The notes: generated by a model from the letters alone, not told the origin. A DNA stretch of 64,000 nucleotides from DASVHS01 sp038244815 (GCA_038244815.1 JBBRTB010000016.1:1-64000), one strand, 5' to 3'. Shown: positions 9,492 to 18,301, counted from the stretch's first letter. A program made the numbers and translations.

Positions 9492-10460
9492 CTACGTAGC
9501 CACCAGGGCCGGCTTTGCCGAGCCGGCGGTCCGGTCCGCGTAGACGGGAGTGAGCCATTTGTGGCGGTCGGGTAGCTCGCCGGCGATGTAGGCGAAGTAT
9601 TCCTTCTGCACTCTCTCGGTGACGGGACCGCGGCGCCCGGCACCGACTGTAATGCGATCGATGCTCCGGATCGGCGTGACCTCCGCGGCGGTGCCGGTGA
9701 AGAAGACCTCGTCGGCGACGTACAGCGCTTCGCGCGGGACGAGTGTCTCGGTCACTTCGTAGCCGAGATCGCGCGCCAGGCGGATGATCGTGTCGCGGGT
9801 GATGCCGGCCAGCACGGAAGCCCCGAGCGGCGGCGTCATGATCTTGTTGTCGCGGACGAGGAAGACGTTCTCGCCCGAGCCTTCACTGACGTAGCCTTGC
9901 ACGTCGAGGGCGATGCCTTCCGTGTATCCGTCGGCAGCGGCTTCCTGCCGGATGAGGATGGAGTTCATGTAGTTGGCCGTGGCCTTGGCGAGCGCGGGGA
10001 ACGTGTTCGGCGCCATGCGGCTCCACGAGGAAACGCGGACGTCGACGCCCTGTTCGAGCGCATCCGCGCCGAGGTACTTGCCCCAGCGCCAGGCTCCGAT
10101 CATCACGTCGACCGGACACGAGGCCGGATTGACGCCGAGCGAATGGAACCCGCGATAGACGAGCGGCCGGAGGTAGCAGTCGTCGAAGCCGTTGGCGCGG
10201 ATGAGCTCGAGGCAGGCCTTCTTCGTCTCAGCCTGCGTGAACGGGATGAGCATTCTGTAGATCCGCGCGCTGTCGAACATACGCCGGAGGTGCTCGTCGA
10301 GACGGAAGACGGCCGGACCGTTCTTCGTCAGATAGCAGCGGATCCCTTCGAAGACTCCCGAGCCGTAGTGGATGGCGTGGGTGAATACATGGACCTTCGC
10401 GTCTGCAAAATCGACGAGTCGTCCGTTCATCCAGACCTTCTTCACTTCTTCGAACGGCAT
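9492..10460 (-). CDS. ilvE: Branched-chain amino acid aminotransferase
   Basis: A PLP fold-type IV transaminase of 322 residues for the last step of Val, Leu and Ile synthesis. It shows the FTHAIHYGSGVFEGIRCY N-terminal motif, the Lys region NYMNSILIRQEA and the EGSGENVFLV signature of class IV enzymes. ATG 10460 is chosen because GGAGG lies six bases upstream; an in-frame extension to 10550 runs through the promoter. The gene is separate from its neighbours and has its own sigma-70-like promoter. Confidence 0.95.
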   Translation of the reverse strand: MPFEEVKKVWMNGRLVDFADAKVHVFTHAIHYGSGVFEGIRCYLTKNGPAVFRLDEHLRRMFDSARIYRMLIPFTQAETKKACLELIRANGFDDCYLRPLVYRGFHSLGVNPASCPVDVMIGAWRWGKYLGADALEQGVDVRVSSWSRMAPNTFPALAKATANYMNSILIRQEAAADGYTEGIALDVQGYVSEGSGENVFLVRDNKIMTPPLGASVLAGITRDTIIRLARDLGYEVTETLVPREALYVADEVFFTGTAAEVTPIRSIDRITVGAGRRGPVTERVQKEYFAYIAGELPDRHKWLTPVYADRTAGSAKPALVAT

Positions 10461-10500
10461 CAGGGCCTCCTCAGTTGGCTGGGTGACTCGTCGGCGAGCC

Positions 10501-10514
10501 GAGGTTGAAACCTC
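10501..10514 (-). promoter_or_regulatory. Palindrome in the ilvE leader, candidate operator
   Basis: A perfect 6-2-6 inverted repeat (GAGGTT GA AACCTC) sits just downstream of the predicted ilvE -10 box, covering about the first 14 transcribed bases. This placement fits a repressor site, but no regulator is identified. Confidence 0.3.
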
Positions 10515-10520
10515 TGGTCG

Positions 10521-10550
10521 AGTATAGGTTCCGCTCTTTGTGCGAGTCAA
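10521..10550 (-). promoter_or_regulatory. Sigma-70-like promoter of ilvE
   Basis: Read on the minus strand: -35 TTGACT (10545-10550), an 18-base spacer, then -10 TATACT (10521-10526). This is one of the best consensus promoters in the window and leaves a leader of about 50 bases with a Shine-Dalgarno sequence. Confidence 0.65.
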
Positions 10551-10596
10551 TGCTATAAACCTGCCATTTCACGGAGAGTTAGCGACGCGGTACGAG

Positions 10597-11379
10597 ATGG
10601 AAATCAAGGGCAAAACCGTTGTCATCACAGGAGCTTCGAGCGGCATCGGACGCACGACGGCGCTCGAGTGCGCGCGGCGCGGCGCGAACGTCGTGCTGGC
10701 GGCGCGGCGAATGCCGCTCCTCGAAGAGGTCGCGGCGGAATGCCGAGCGCTGGGAGTGAACGCGACGGCCGTCCCCACCGATGTCACGAAACGCGATCAA
10801 TGCAACGCCCTGATCGCGGCAGCCGGGAGCGTCGACGTTCTCGTGAACAATGCCGGCTTCGCGACGTTCGACCGGATCGAAAACGCCCGTCCCGATGACT
10901 TCGAGGCGATGATGAACACGAACTACTTCGGCACGGTCTACTGCACGCAGGCGGTGCTGCCGCAGATGCTGGCGCGCCGCACCGGCTCGATCGTGATCGT
11001 GTCCTCGATCGCCGGGCTGATGGGCTACTCGAACATGGGTGCGTATGGCGCCACGAAGTTTGCGCTCGTCGGATTCGCGGAAGCCCTCCGCGACGAGGTA
11101 CTGGGCAGAGGCGTGGACGTTGCACTGGTCTGCCCCGGAACAACGGACACCGACTTCTTCGTGAAAGCCGAACGCGACAAACTACCCGGCGCCTCGCGCC
11201 TGATCCTCAACCTCTCGCCGGAGCGGGTGGCGCGCGCCATCTGCGACTCCGCGGCCGATGGAAGATACCGGCGCATCGTGCCGTTCACGGCCCGACTGTT
11301 CATCCGTCTCAAGGAATTCTTCCCCCGGCTTGCGCACGCGCTGTTCCGCGGCGTTTCGGGCCTCATGGAGCGTCGATGA
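10597..11379 (+). CDS. Short-chain dehydrogenase/reductase
   Basis: A classical SDR of 260 residues using NAD(P). TGASSGIG is the cofactor motif at about residues 10-17. NNAG appears near 84, the catalytic Ser is in SSIAG, and the YGATK segment supplies Tyr and Lys. The C-terminal part is longer than in FabG and ends in a hydrophobic, basic tail (FIRLKEFFPRLAHALFRG) that may touch membrane. The substrate cannot be told. ATG 10597 is the family-like start; an in-frame GTG at 10540 would add 19 residues. It overlaps the rhomboid gene by 4 bases (ATGA). Confidence 0.85.
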   Translation: MEIKGKTVVITGASSGIGRTTALECARRGANVVLAARRMPLLEEVAAECRALGVNATAVPTDVTKRDQCNALIAAAGSVDVLVNNAGFATFDRIENARPDDFEAMMNTNYFGTVYCTQAVLPQMLARRTGSIVIVSSIAGLMGYSNMGAYGATKFALVGFAEALRDEVLGRGVDVALVCPGTTDTDFFVKAERDKLPGASRLILNLSPERVARAICDSAADGRYRRIVPFTARLFIRLKEFFPRLAHALFRGVSGLMERR

Positions 11380-12035
11380 GATTCCGTCTGTCCCGCGCGC
11401 CCGCGACGGCGTCGCTTCTCGCCGCGATCACCGTGGTGTTCGTGTTCGAATGGCTGACCGGCGCGTTGTGGGATGACAACGCACTCGTGCAGATGGGCGC
11501 GATCATGCCCCGCGCCTACATGGTCGCGCACGGAGAGTACTGGCGTCTGCTGTCGGGTATGTTCCTGCACGGGAGCCTGATCCACTGGGCAGCAAACGCC
11601 TGGGCGCTATACCAGCTGGGCATGCTGTTCGAGATCATGTTCGGCACGCCGCGCTTCCTGGCCGTGTACTTCGTCACAGGAATCTGCGCGTCGATCGCCA
11701 GCTCGATCTTCACCCACGGTCCCTCCATCGGGGCCTCCGGCGCCATCCTGGGCATCCTCGGCGCATTCATTTTCTCGATCCGCCGCTCCCCGCAATGGCG
11801 CCACGAGCCGTGGACGAAGAGCCTTCTCGCGCAGCTCGTGTTCTGGGCCATTCTCAACATCGTGCTCGGATTCAGTGTGACGTACATCGACAATGCCGCA
11901 CACCTCGCCGGACTGGCGACCGGCCTGCTGATGGGATTTCTGCCGCACCGCGTACCGCCGCCGCCGCCGAGCCGCGGCGTGATCGAGGTCAGGCCGTACG
12001 ACGACGGCTCATCGCTTCCGCAGAATCAGTCGTAG
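11376..12035 (+). CDS. Rhomboid family intramembrane serine protease
   Basis: A 219-residue membrane protein with about six hydrophobic segments. The catalytic Ser is in the GASG motif (about residues 119-122) and the His is in NAAHLAGLATGLLMG (about residue 175), each inside a predicted helix. The N-terminal loop WRLLSGMFLHGSLIHWAANAW is the conserved rhomboid loop with HxxxxHxxxN. It cleaves within membranes; substrates are unknown. Its start is coupled to the upstream SDR. The last 27 bases overlap the convergent methyltransferase gene. Confidence 0.92.
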   Translation: MRFRLSRAPATASLLAAITVVFVFEWLTGALWDDNALVQMGAIMPRAYMVAHGEYWRLLSGMFLHGSLIHWAANAWALYQLGMLFEIMFGTPRFLAVYFVTGICASIASSIFTHGPSIGASGAILGILGAFIFSIRRSPQWRHEPWTKSLLAQLVFWAILNIVLGFSVTYIDNAAHLAGLATGLLMGFLPHRVPPPPPSRGVIEVRPYDDGSSLPQNQS

Positions 12036-13115
12036 ATCCTGTGGGCCGAAGAACCGCTCGTTGATCGCTTCGGTGAGCCGCCGCACTTCCGCCGGATCGT
12101 CCGGTGAGACCGGCAGCCGCGCGGCATCGGGATACGGGTGCACGGCACGCAGCTCATGGACATCGAATCCGTGCTCGCGTCCCAGGAGAACGAGCGCGGC
12201 GGGATGACGGGGAGCGAGATGGGTGGGATCGCGCCAGAAGTCGGAGCCGGTCACGAGCAGCGATTCCGCGTTCGGCGTCTCGATCATCAGCAGACCGTCG
12301 CGGCGGAGAACGCGCGCGCTCTCTGCGAAAAACGCGAAGAGGATGTCGACGGGAAGATGCTCGACGACGTGCGTGGCGAGAATCGATCCGATCGAAGCAC
12401 CGGCGATTCCGTCGAAACATTCCGGAACACCGGCCAGAGTGACCTCGAGCCCGCGCTGCTTCAGGTCGGCGATGGAGCGCTCGTTCGTGTCGAAACCGCG
12501 GGCGCTGAGGCTGGCCTCCCGGCAGAGGGCCAGAAACTCGCCGCGGCCGCAACCGATGTCGAGCACCGGTTGATTCGATTTCGCGAGCTCGAAATAAGGC
12601 AGCAGGGCGTCGCGGACGAGGGACTCGCTACCGCGCAGCGAATCCTCGAGTCTTCGATAAACCGCGGCCTCGGGCCTCGGGCCTCGGGGCTCGGTCTGGA
12701 CGGGCGCGTTCATCGCGTCCCGCAACCGCGCCGCCACGGATTCGATTTTCTGATCCAGCGCGGCGACGAGTGCGTCGTTACGCCGCGACGCGATGGGGAT
12801 GAGGTCGCGGACACTCTTGATGCCGGCGGCCAGCGCTTCGTCGCCGCTCTGTACATCGGCCTGTAACGTCTGCACGGCATCGCGGGCGTCCGCGCGCGCA
12901 TTCTCGATCTCGGCGCGCACATCGCTGAGCAGGTCGAGCAGAGCCAGATTGAAGTCCCGCTGCCGATCGAGATCGGCAGCGGAGCCTCGTCTCAGGATCC
13001 TGTCGAGAAGCGATTGCAGCGCACCGCGTGTGCGATAGCGCTGGTTCGTACGCCACACCTCGCCCCAGCCTGCCGCGCCGGCGGGAGGGGCGTCGACGTA
13101 GCGCTCGTCGCTCAT
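12009..13115 (-). CDS. SAM-dependent methyltransferase with N-terminal coiled coil
   Basis: This 368-residue protein has two parts. Residues of about 50-135 are heptad-like, rich in Ala, Asp, Glu and Arg, and predicted coiled coil. Residues of about 165-320 form a class I methyltransferase with motif I DIGCGRGEF and the post-I sequence RGFDTNE. ATHVVEHLP and MIETPN follow. Such coiled-coil methyltransferases often cap or modify surface polysaccharides (for example WbdD-type proteins), but that is inference here. It lies just downstream of rplI on the same strand, with only 3 bases between. Confidence 0.8.
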   Translation of the reverse strand: MSDERYVDAPPAGAAGWGEVWRTNQRYRTRGALQSLLDRILRRGSAADLDRQRDFNLALLDLLSDVRAEIENARADARDAVQTLQADVQSGDEALAAGIKSVRDLIPIASRRNDALVAALDQKIESVAARLRDAMNAPVQTEPRGPRPEAAVYRRLEDSLRGSESLVRDALLPYFELAKSNQPVLDIGCGRGEFLALCREASLSARGFDTNERSIADLKQRGLEVTLAGVPECFDGIAGASIGSILATHVVEHLPVDILFAFFAESARVLRRDGLLMIETPNAESLLVTGSDFWRDPTHLAPRHPAALVLLGREHGFDVHELRAVHPYPDAARLPVSPDDPAEVRRLTEAINERFFGPQDLRLILRKR

Positions 13116-13118
13116 GCG

Positions 13119-13619
13119 CTAGGGCTGGGCGGGAGCTTCCGCCACCGGGGCGGGAGCCTCTTCGATCTTCTCCACGCCGATAGGCACGACCTCGACCTGG
13201 ATGTGCACGGTCACTTCGCGATGGAGACGGACATCGACGTCGTGGACGCCGGCCGACTTGATGGCATGCGCGATCTCGATGCGTCGCTTGTCCACCGCGA
13301 CGCCTTTAGCCTCGAGCGCGTCCGCGATCTCGTTGGCCGTCACCGAGCCGAAGAGCTGGCCGTGCTCGCCGACGCGCTTCTGCACGGTGATCTTCATGCC
13401 CTGCACGCTGGCAGCGGCTTTCTCGGCCGCGGTCTTTTCCTGCTGCGCGAGCTGCGCCCACTTCTTGCGCTCCTGCTCGATCGACTTCAGGTTGCCGGCG
13501 GTTGCTTCGCGGGCCAGATTTTTCGGAAGAAGGAAATTGCGGGCGTAGCCGTCCTTGACATTGACGACGTCGCCACGCGTACCCAGGCCACGAATCTCGT
13601 CAGTCAGTATGACTTTCAT
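13119..13619 (-). CDS. rplI: Ribosomal protein bL9
   Basis: 166 residues. The N-terminal rRNA-binding domain MKVILTDEIRGLGTRGD and the KDGYARNFLLPKNLA segment are typical of bL9. A long connecting helix and the C-terminal domain (GQLFGSVT) follow. A low-complexity Pro/Ala tail extends the usual end. ATG 13619 is chosen over an upstream start because it gives the conserved MKVILT and has AAAGGA at a good distance. It overlaps the end of the DUF2232 gene by 20 bases, so translation is probably coupled. Confidence 0.97.
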   Translation of the reverse strand: MKVILTDEIRGLGTRGDVVNVKDGYARNFLLPKNLAREATAGNLKSIEQERKKWAQLAQQEKTAAEKAAASVQGMKITVQKRVGEHGQLFGSVTANEIADALEAKGVAVDKRRIEIAHAIKSAGVHDVDVRLHREVTVHIQVEVVPIGVEKIEEAPAPVAEAPAQP

Positions 13620-14646
13620 GAGAGTCATCCTTTCGCTTTAGGTGTCGAAAATCGAAAAACGGATCGAAGAGTCCTGCCAGCATGAGCAGCACGAAACCGA
13701 TGAGGGTCATGCAGAGCATGCCCAGCAGAAGGAAACCGAATGCGCTGCCTACAAAGCCGGCGCCCGCTTTCACGAGCAGGAAGCGGAAGATCGCCAGTCC
13801 CTGCAGGATGTACAGGCAGATCATGAGCGCAAGCGCGTTTGCCGCGATTCGCTGCGGCATGCCCGAGAGAAGCGGGGTCAGGCCGCCGGCGACGAACACG
13901 AACAGGAGCCATTCCGGAAAGGCCAGATTGCGGAACAGGTACATGCGGCGTTCGATCGTGTCGGCCACGCGCGTCGCGGCGAACGAACGCCACGCCGAGA
14001 GACGGCCGACCATCATCAGGCTGAGAATGAAGAACAGGGCGATGTTGAGCAGGATCGTCGCGGTCAGAACCTGCGGGGTGTGCAGGAGAAGCCACAGACA
14101 GACGCGGCCAAGCGAGGACTGGGTGAACGCGGCGCGGTATTCGTTCGCTTTCTGCGTGGCGAACAGCGTCTGCTCGGCCAGCTCCGCGGTGTACGGCGAG
14201 AACGACAGGGCCGCGCGCATGATCAGCTCGGAGAGGCCCAGGCCGATGGCGCTGAAGAACAGCGTGAACGTCAGCACAGACCCGAATTTCTCCTGCCTCT
14301 CCACCAGCGGGACGGCCAGAATGCTCGGCACGGCGATCGACAGAGCCACCACCAGAAACGACGCGTAGGCCATGTTGACCTGCGCCGGTCCGGCAGCGGA
14401 GACCGACGGTGCCACCAGTACGGTGATTCCCGCCAGGACGAGCGCCAGCGCTCCGGCCGCCCAGGCCGCACCGCGTCCGTTCCGGATCGCGCAGTGAAAC
14501 AGCGAGGCCGGAGCGAACACCAGGAGCGGCGAGACCAGCATGAGTGCGGTAGCCACGCCGTATCCGGCCACACTGCGCGCCAACCGGCCGAACGGCCGGG
14601 CCGGTAGCGTCGCCATGTCACCGTGATCGAGAGCCACGTTCGTCAT
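13600..14646 (-). CDS. DUF2232 (YybS-like) membrane protein
   Basis: A polytopic membrane protein of 348 residues with about eight hydrophobic segments. It lies between rpsR and rplI, the classic position of DUF2232/YybS proteins in many bacteria. The C-terminal half (LLFVFVAGGLTPLL to GFVLLMLAGLFDPFFDFR) matches the family pattern. The biochemical role is not established. It starts 11 bases after rpsR and runs 20 bases into rplI. Confidence 0.8.
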   Translation of the reverse strand: MTNVALDHGDMATLPARPFGRLARSVAGYGVATALMLVSPLLVFAPASLFHCAIRNGRGAAWAAGALALVLAGITVLVAPSVSAAGPAQVNMAYASFLVVALSIAVPSILAVPLVERQEKFGSVLTFTLFFSAIGLGLSELIMRAALSFSPYTAELAEQTLFATQKANEYRAAFTQSSLGRVCLWLLLHTPQVLTATILLNIALFFILSLMMVGRLSAWRSFAATRVADTIERRMYLFRNLAFPEWLLFVFVAGGLTPLLSGMPQRIAANALALMICLYILQGLAIFRFLLVKAGAGFVGSAFGFLLLGMLCMTLIGFVLLMLAGLFDPFFDFRHLKRKDDSHESHTD

Positions 14647-14656
14647 TGGTCTCGCA

Positions 14657-14959
14657 TCAGTCCGTGGCGAACGGCAGCAGGGCTACCGTGCGCGCGCGCT
14701 TGATCGCATTCTGCAGTTTGCGCTGGTGCAGCGCGCAGGTTCCGGAGATGCGGCGCGGAAGAATCTTTCCCCGCTCCGGGATGAACTGCTGCAGCGTCTT
14801 CACGTCCTTGTAGTCGATGTACTCGAGCTTCTCGACGCAGAACTTGCAGACGCGCTTCCGGCGGTAGAAGAACTTCTTCTTGCCGCCCTGCTGCGCGCCG
14901 CCACGATCGCGATCTCCGCCGCTGCGGGGGCCGCGGGGTCCACTGGATGTTGTGGCCAT
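14657..14959 (-). CDS. rpsR: Ribosomal protein bS18
   Basis: 100 residues, with a basic Gly/Arg-rich N-terminal extension. The conserved core includes KRVCKFC, YIDYKD, FIPERGKILPRRISG and CALHQRKLQNAIKRAR. The CxxC plus Cys-His pattern shows the zinc-binding form. It follows rpsF at 17 bases in the usual operon. No ssb gene lies between the two, unlike in Firmicutes. Confidence 0.97.
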   Translation of the reverse strand: MATTSSGPRGPRSGGDRDRGGAQQGGKKKFFYRRKRVCKFCVEKLEYIDYKDVKTLQQFIPERGKILPRRISGTCALHQRKLQNAIKRARTVALLPFATD

Positions 14960-14976
14960 GGTTTTTCTCCTCTACC

Positions 14977-15387
14977 TCAGGCGCCTTCCGGCGCACTTGG
15001 CGCAACCGGCGCCGGCTCAGGGGCGACCGCAGTCGCCGTCGTGGTGGGACGGACGCGCTCCTTCTTGGGATTGCGTTTCGCGAGCTTGTCGGCGCGCTTG
15101 AGGTCCTCGTCGGTGCGCACGATCATGTGCCGAAGAACGGGCTCGGAGTTCTTCATGCGCCGATCGAGCTCGGCAAGGGAGCCGTCGCTCTCGAACACGA
15201 AGAGGTGGTAGTTGCCTTCGTTGAACTTGTGGATGGGATACGCGAGACGGCGGCGGCCCCACGCTTCTTCGTTTTTCAGCGTGGCACCTGTCTTCTCGGC
15301 GATGCCCCGGAACTCGTTGGAGAGCGCCGTGGCTTCTTCCTCCGGAACTTGCGGAGAGAGAATGAACAGGACTTCGTAAGTCCTCAT
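14977..15387 (-). CDS. rpsF: Ribosomal protein bS6
   Basis: 136 residues. MRTYEVLFILSP and the RRRLAYPIHKFNEGNYHLFVFE segment are diagnostic of bS6. The Ala/Pro/Val-rich C-terminal tail is longer than in E. coli. ATG 15387 is chosen because GGAGG lies at ideal spacing and it starts the conserved domain; the open frame continues upstream to 15564 across the promoter and leader. First gene of rpsF-rpsR-DUF2232-rplI. Confidence 0.97.
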   Translation of the reverse strand: MRTYEVLFILSPQVPEEEATALSNEFRGIAEKTGATLKNEEAWGRRRLAYPIHKFNEGNYHLFVFESDGSLAELDRRMKNSEPVLRHMIVRTDEDLKRADKLAKRNPKKERVRPTTTATAVAPEPAPVAPSAPEGA

Positions 15388-15409
15388 GATTCCTCCTTCT
15401 GGCCTAGCG

Positions 15410-15432
15410 GGACCACGCCTCTGGCGAGGTCC
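15410..15432 (-). promoter_or_regulatory. Hairpin in the rpsF leader
   Basis: On the minus strand, GGACC-T-CGCC-AGA-GGCG-T-GGTCC folds into a 9-bp hairpin with one T-T mismatch, ending 22 bases before the rpsF start codon. S6/S18 operons often carry autoregulatory leaders that bind the S6:S18 complex. I cannot confirm the specific motif, so this is only a candidate. Confidence 0.4.
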
Positions 15433-15488
15433 AAGGAAGCTGGCAGATTGTAAAAGATGGCTCCAGTCGAGATTGACGGGAGCAGGTG

Positions 15489-15517
15489 ATTCTACGCAAA
15501 GCGGCTTGTGGGGACAA
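15489..15517 (-). promoter_or_regulatory. Promoter of the rpsF operon
   Basis: On the minus strand: -35 TTGTCC (15512-15517), a 17-base spacer, then -10 TAGAAT (15489-15494). A second -10-like TACAAT lies at 15447-15452. Either leaves a leader containing the hairpin. Confidence 0.5.
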
Positions 15518-16828
15518 TTATTTCGTCCCCGCGAGCGTGGAGAACCCGCAGGAGGGATCGGCACGGGCGCGAAGGGCGGTCAGCGCATCGGTGGCCACCC
15601 AGGCGATGCGCTGACCGCTCACGACCTGCCTGAGCCTGCTCACGGCCTCCCGAAGCGCATCGGAATGCGAGATGTCCTCGACTTCGCCCCAGGTTTCTGC
15701 CAGATCGAGCCGCGGTCCCGTGAGGGACCATACGAACAGCGGCACGTGAATCGATTGCAGATAGTGCCGCACCTGCTCCGGCGAGTGGGCGCTCCGGTCG
15801 GGGACGTTGCTGGCGATCAGCACGACCGCGCGCCGTCGCGCCGGCGTCAGCGTTTGCAGAGCGGCCACCGCGACGGCGTCGGCAAACTGGCGCGGGGTCT
15901 GCTCGAGGGGGGCCTTCCACATGGGAAGAGCGAGCAGCCGGAGCATCCCCCCCTTCGCCGCCGGGATGTCGTTCGAGTGCTCGAACAGGATCGATGTACC
16001 TCCGTTCCTGCTGGAGAAATGCTGGGCGATGGGCCACACCATGCGCTCGATCACATCGGCGTCGAGTGTCGTGTCGCGCGTCATCATCTGTCTGACCAGC
16101 GGCGAGAAACGCTGCTGCACCTCCATCTTCCGCACCACCGATTCAAATCGCCTCGGATCCGGTTCCCGAACGAAGAGAACGAGCGCGTCGTTTTTCTCGA
16201 CGGCCGAGGCGTGCAGCGCAATGCCATCGGCAGAGAAACAGCCGTCGAGCTTCGTCACCGTTTCCGGACCGCCGGTGATCACCACCGGTGAAAGCTGTGC
16301 GCCGGTGGAATCGGAGAAACCGCCGTTGACGACGATCTCGCCGCGGGCCAGAGAACCGTCCACGAAACGGAGCTCCGCCGAGATCACGTGCGATCGCGTC
16401 CAGTCCAGGGTGGGAAGCGGTGCCGTCAGTCCGTTCACGCGCAGCGGAACGCCGTCCAGCCGCACCGCGGCCGTGGAGCTCTTGAGGAACTGCAGGTGCC
16501 GCGCCACGAGCTCGACGAACTTCGGCAGGCCATGATCGTCGTTGTGCACAAGGATCTCTACTTCCGCAACGTGACGAGGCAGATTGAGAATCTGCGCGGT
16601 GCGATCGATCTCCTCGCCGCGATCGTCGTAGGCGACAGCTACGAGCTCTTTCGGTTCCAGCATGCCCAGGTCCAGGGACGCCTGCCAGGGAGCTCCGCGC
16701 AGCACCGCGAGCTCATGACCGCCGAGGAGAAGCCGGACCGACCTGACGTTCTGATCGACGCGCAGTTCCACCGGCTGCACTCCCGAGACGAGACCGAGAA
16801 ACAGCGTGACAAACACGACGTGGGACAT
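15518..16828 (-). CDS. Exported VWFA-like protein without MIDAS motif
   Basis: A 436-residue protein with a short N-terminal hydrophobic signal (VVFVTLFLGLVSG). The first half has beta-sandwich-like segments similar in phrasing to the VWFA protein at the left edge of the window (a VELRVDQNV strand, a dose of Gly-His turns, then VAVAYDD). The C-terminal half keeps a VWA-like order of strands and helices (RRAVVLIASNVPD, HVPLFVWSLTG) but shows no DxSxS metal site. It looks like a degenerate member of the acidobacterial VWFA-related group. It follows the MBOAT gene by 30 bases on the same strand. Function unknown. Confidence 0.65.
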   Translation of the reverse strand: MSHVVFVTLFLGLVSGVQPVELRVDQNVRSVRLLLGGHELAVLRGAPWQASLDLGMLEPKELVAVAYDDRGEEIDRTAQILNLPRHVAEVEILVHNDDHGLPKFVELVARHLQFLKSSTAAVRLDGVPLRVNGLTAPLPTLDWTRSHVISAELRFVDGSLARGEIVVNGGFSDSTGAQLSPVVITGGPETVTKLDGCFSADGIALHASAVEKNDALVLFVREPDPRRFESVVRKMEVQQRFSPLVRQMMTRDTTLDADVIERMVWPIAQHFSSRNGGTSILFEHSNDIPAAKGGMLRLLALPMWKAPLEQTPRQFADAVAVAALQTLTPARRRAVVLIASNVPDRSAHSPEQVRHYLQSIHVPLFVWSLTGPRLDLAETWGEVEDISHSDALREAVSRLRQVVSGQRIAWVATDALTALRARADPSCGFSTLAGTK

Positions 16829-16858
16829 CGTGAAAGAGAGTCTACAAGACCAGATCGA

Positions 16859-18301
16859 TCAGAACTGAAAGTAGATGAACGGCGTGATGCCGGCGCCGAA
16901 ATAGTAGATCGTGAGGATGGCGCACATCACCGCAAACGCGCCCGCGAACGTGCGCAGGTGAAACACGAGGTGCGCTCCCGAGATCGTGTCGCTGGCCACA
17001 TCCATGTCCAGGAAGCCGAAAGCACCGGACCTGCGTTCCATGAGCACGCCGGCGAAATGCCCGGCGATCACGACAGCCAGGGCCCAGGGAAGAGCGGAGG
17101 GAAACCAGACGTTCGCGCCCGTTCCGAACCCGAACAGCGCACGCGTGAGATCGCGCGTGGCCTGGAACGTGACGGCGCGAAACGGAACCCACGCCAGCAC
17201 GACGAAAAGCAGCGTCATCGGCCACGCGATCGCCACGGGAACGCGCCGCTCCGGCCAGCGCGTTCGCCAGAGCCGGTGCACGGCCAGCGCTCCTCCGTGC
17301 AGCAACCCCCAAAGCGCGAAGTTCCAGCTCGCGCCGTGCCACAGACCGCCGAGGAACATCGTGATCATGAGGTTCACGTAGGTCCTCGCCGCGCCACGCC
17401 GGTTGCCGCCCAGCGGTATGTACAGATAGTCGCGCAGCCAGGCGCTGAGCGTCATGTGCCAGCGGCGCCAGAACTCCGCGACGCTCGTCGACAGATACGG
17501 CATCCGAAAGTTCTCGGGCAGGTCGTAGCCGAACATCCTGGCCGTGCCGATGGCCATGTCGGAATAGCCGGAAAAGTCACAGTAGATCTGCACCGCATAG
17601 GCGATGACACCGCACCACGCCGTGAATGAGCACCAGGTCTGCGGCGCCGAGAACACCGCCTGGGCGATGGGAGCCATGTGATCGGCGATGAGGATCTTCT
17701 TGCCGAGTCCGACGAGGAAAAGCGAGGAGCCCTCACGGAGTCGCGAAAACGTCGGACCGATCGGACGATCCATCTGCGGCAGGAAGACGGAGGCACGGAC
17801 GATCGGCCCGGCGATCAGATCGGGAAAGAACGTCACGAACATCGTGTAGTCGAGGGGCGAGCGGGCCGGCGGAATGACCCCGCGGTAAACGTCGATCGTG
17901 TAGCTCATCGACTTGAACGTGTAGAAGCTGATGCCGGCTGGCAGCACGACGCTGAGGAGACCGATCTCGTGTCCGGACCATCCCAGGACCCCGTTGAGAT
18001 TGGCGATGAAGAAATTGACGTACTTGAAGTAGCCGAGGATGGCCAGATTCGTGACCACGCTGACGGTGACCCAGAGCTTGCGCCGGCTCGGCCACTCGCT
18101 GCCATGGATCCACGATGCGCAGAGGAAGTCGATCCCGCTGATCAGCAGCAGCAGGATGAGATACCGGTAGTCCCACGCGGCATAAAAGAGACACGAGCCC
18201 GCGCAGATCAACGCCTTCTTCGTTCTGTGCGAAAACCGGCGCGAGGCCAGAAACAGCATCGCCGCCAGGAAGAGCAGAAAGCGAAAGCTAGAAAAGACCA
18301 C
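16859..18301 (-). CDS. MBOAT family O-acyltransferase (AlgI-like)
   Basis: A 480-residue polytopic membrane protein. FKYVNFF, GISFYTFKSMSYTIDVYRG, FPDLIAGPI and the conserved WRRWHMTLSAWLRDYLYIPLGGNR lead to GGLWHGASW, whose His is the MBOAT catalytic residue. AlgI and DltB relatives pass acyl groups across the membrane for O-acetylation of exopolysaccharide or wall polymers. GTG 18301 is chosen because it places a hydrophobic segment at the N-terminus and overlaps the upstream SGNH gene by 14 bases; an in-frame start at 18352 only adds a basic tail. The paired SGNH gene supports O-acetylation. Confidence 0.92.
   Translation of the reverse strand: MVFSSFRFLLFLAAMLFLASRRFSHRTKKALICAGSCLFYAAWDYRYLILLLLISGIDFLCASWIHGSEWPSRRKLWVTVSVVTNLAILGYFKYVNFFIANLNGVLGWSGHEIGLLSVVLPAGISFYTFKSMSYTIDVYRGVIPPARSPLDYTMFVTFFPDLIAGPIVRASVFLPQMDRPIGPTFSRLREGSSLFLVGLGKKILIADHMAPIAQAVFSAPQTWCSFTAWCGVIAYAVQIYCDFSGYSDMAIGTARMFGYDLPENFRMPYLSTSVAEFWRRWHMTLSAWLRDYLYIPLGGNRRGAARTYVNLMITMFLGGLWHGASWNFALWGLLHGGALAVHRLWRTRWPERRVPVAIAWPMTLLFVVLAWVPFRAVTFQATRDLTRALFGFGTGANVWFPSALPWALAVVIAGHFAGVLMERRSGAFGFLDMDVASDTISGAHLVFHLRTFAGAFAVMCAILTIYYFGAGITPFIYFQF

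Noticed and set aside
12138..12866. Long plus-strand ORF opposite the methyltransferase
   Set aside because: Shadow frame of a GC-rich gene; no domain and the minus-strand protein has clear SAM motifs.
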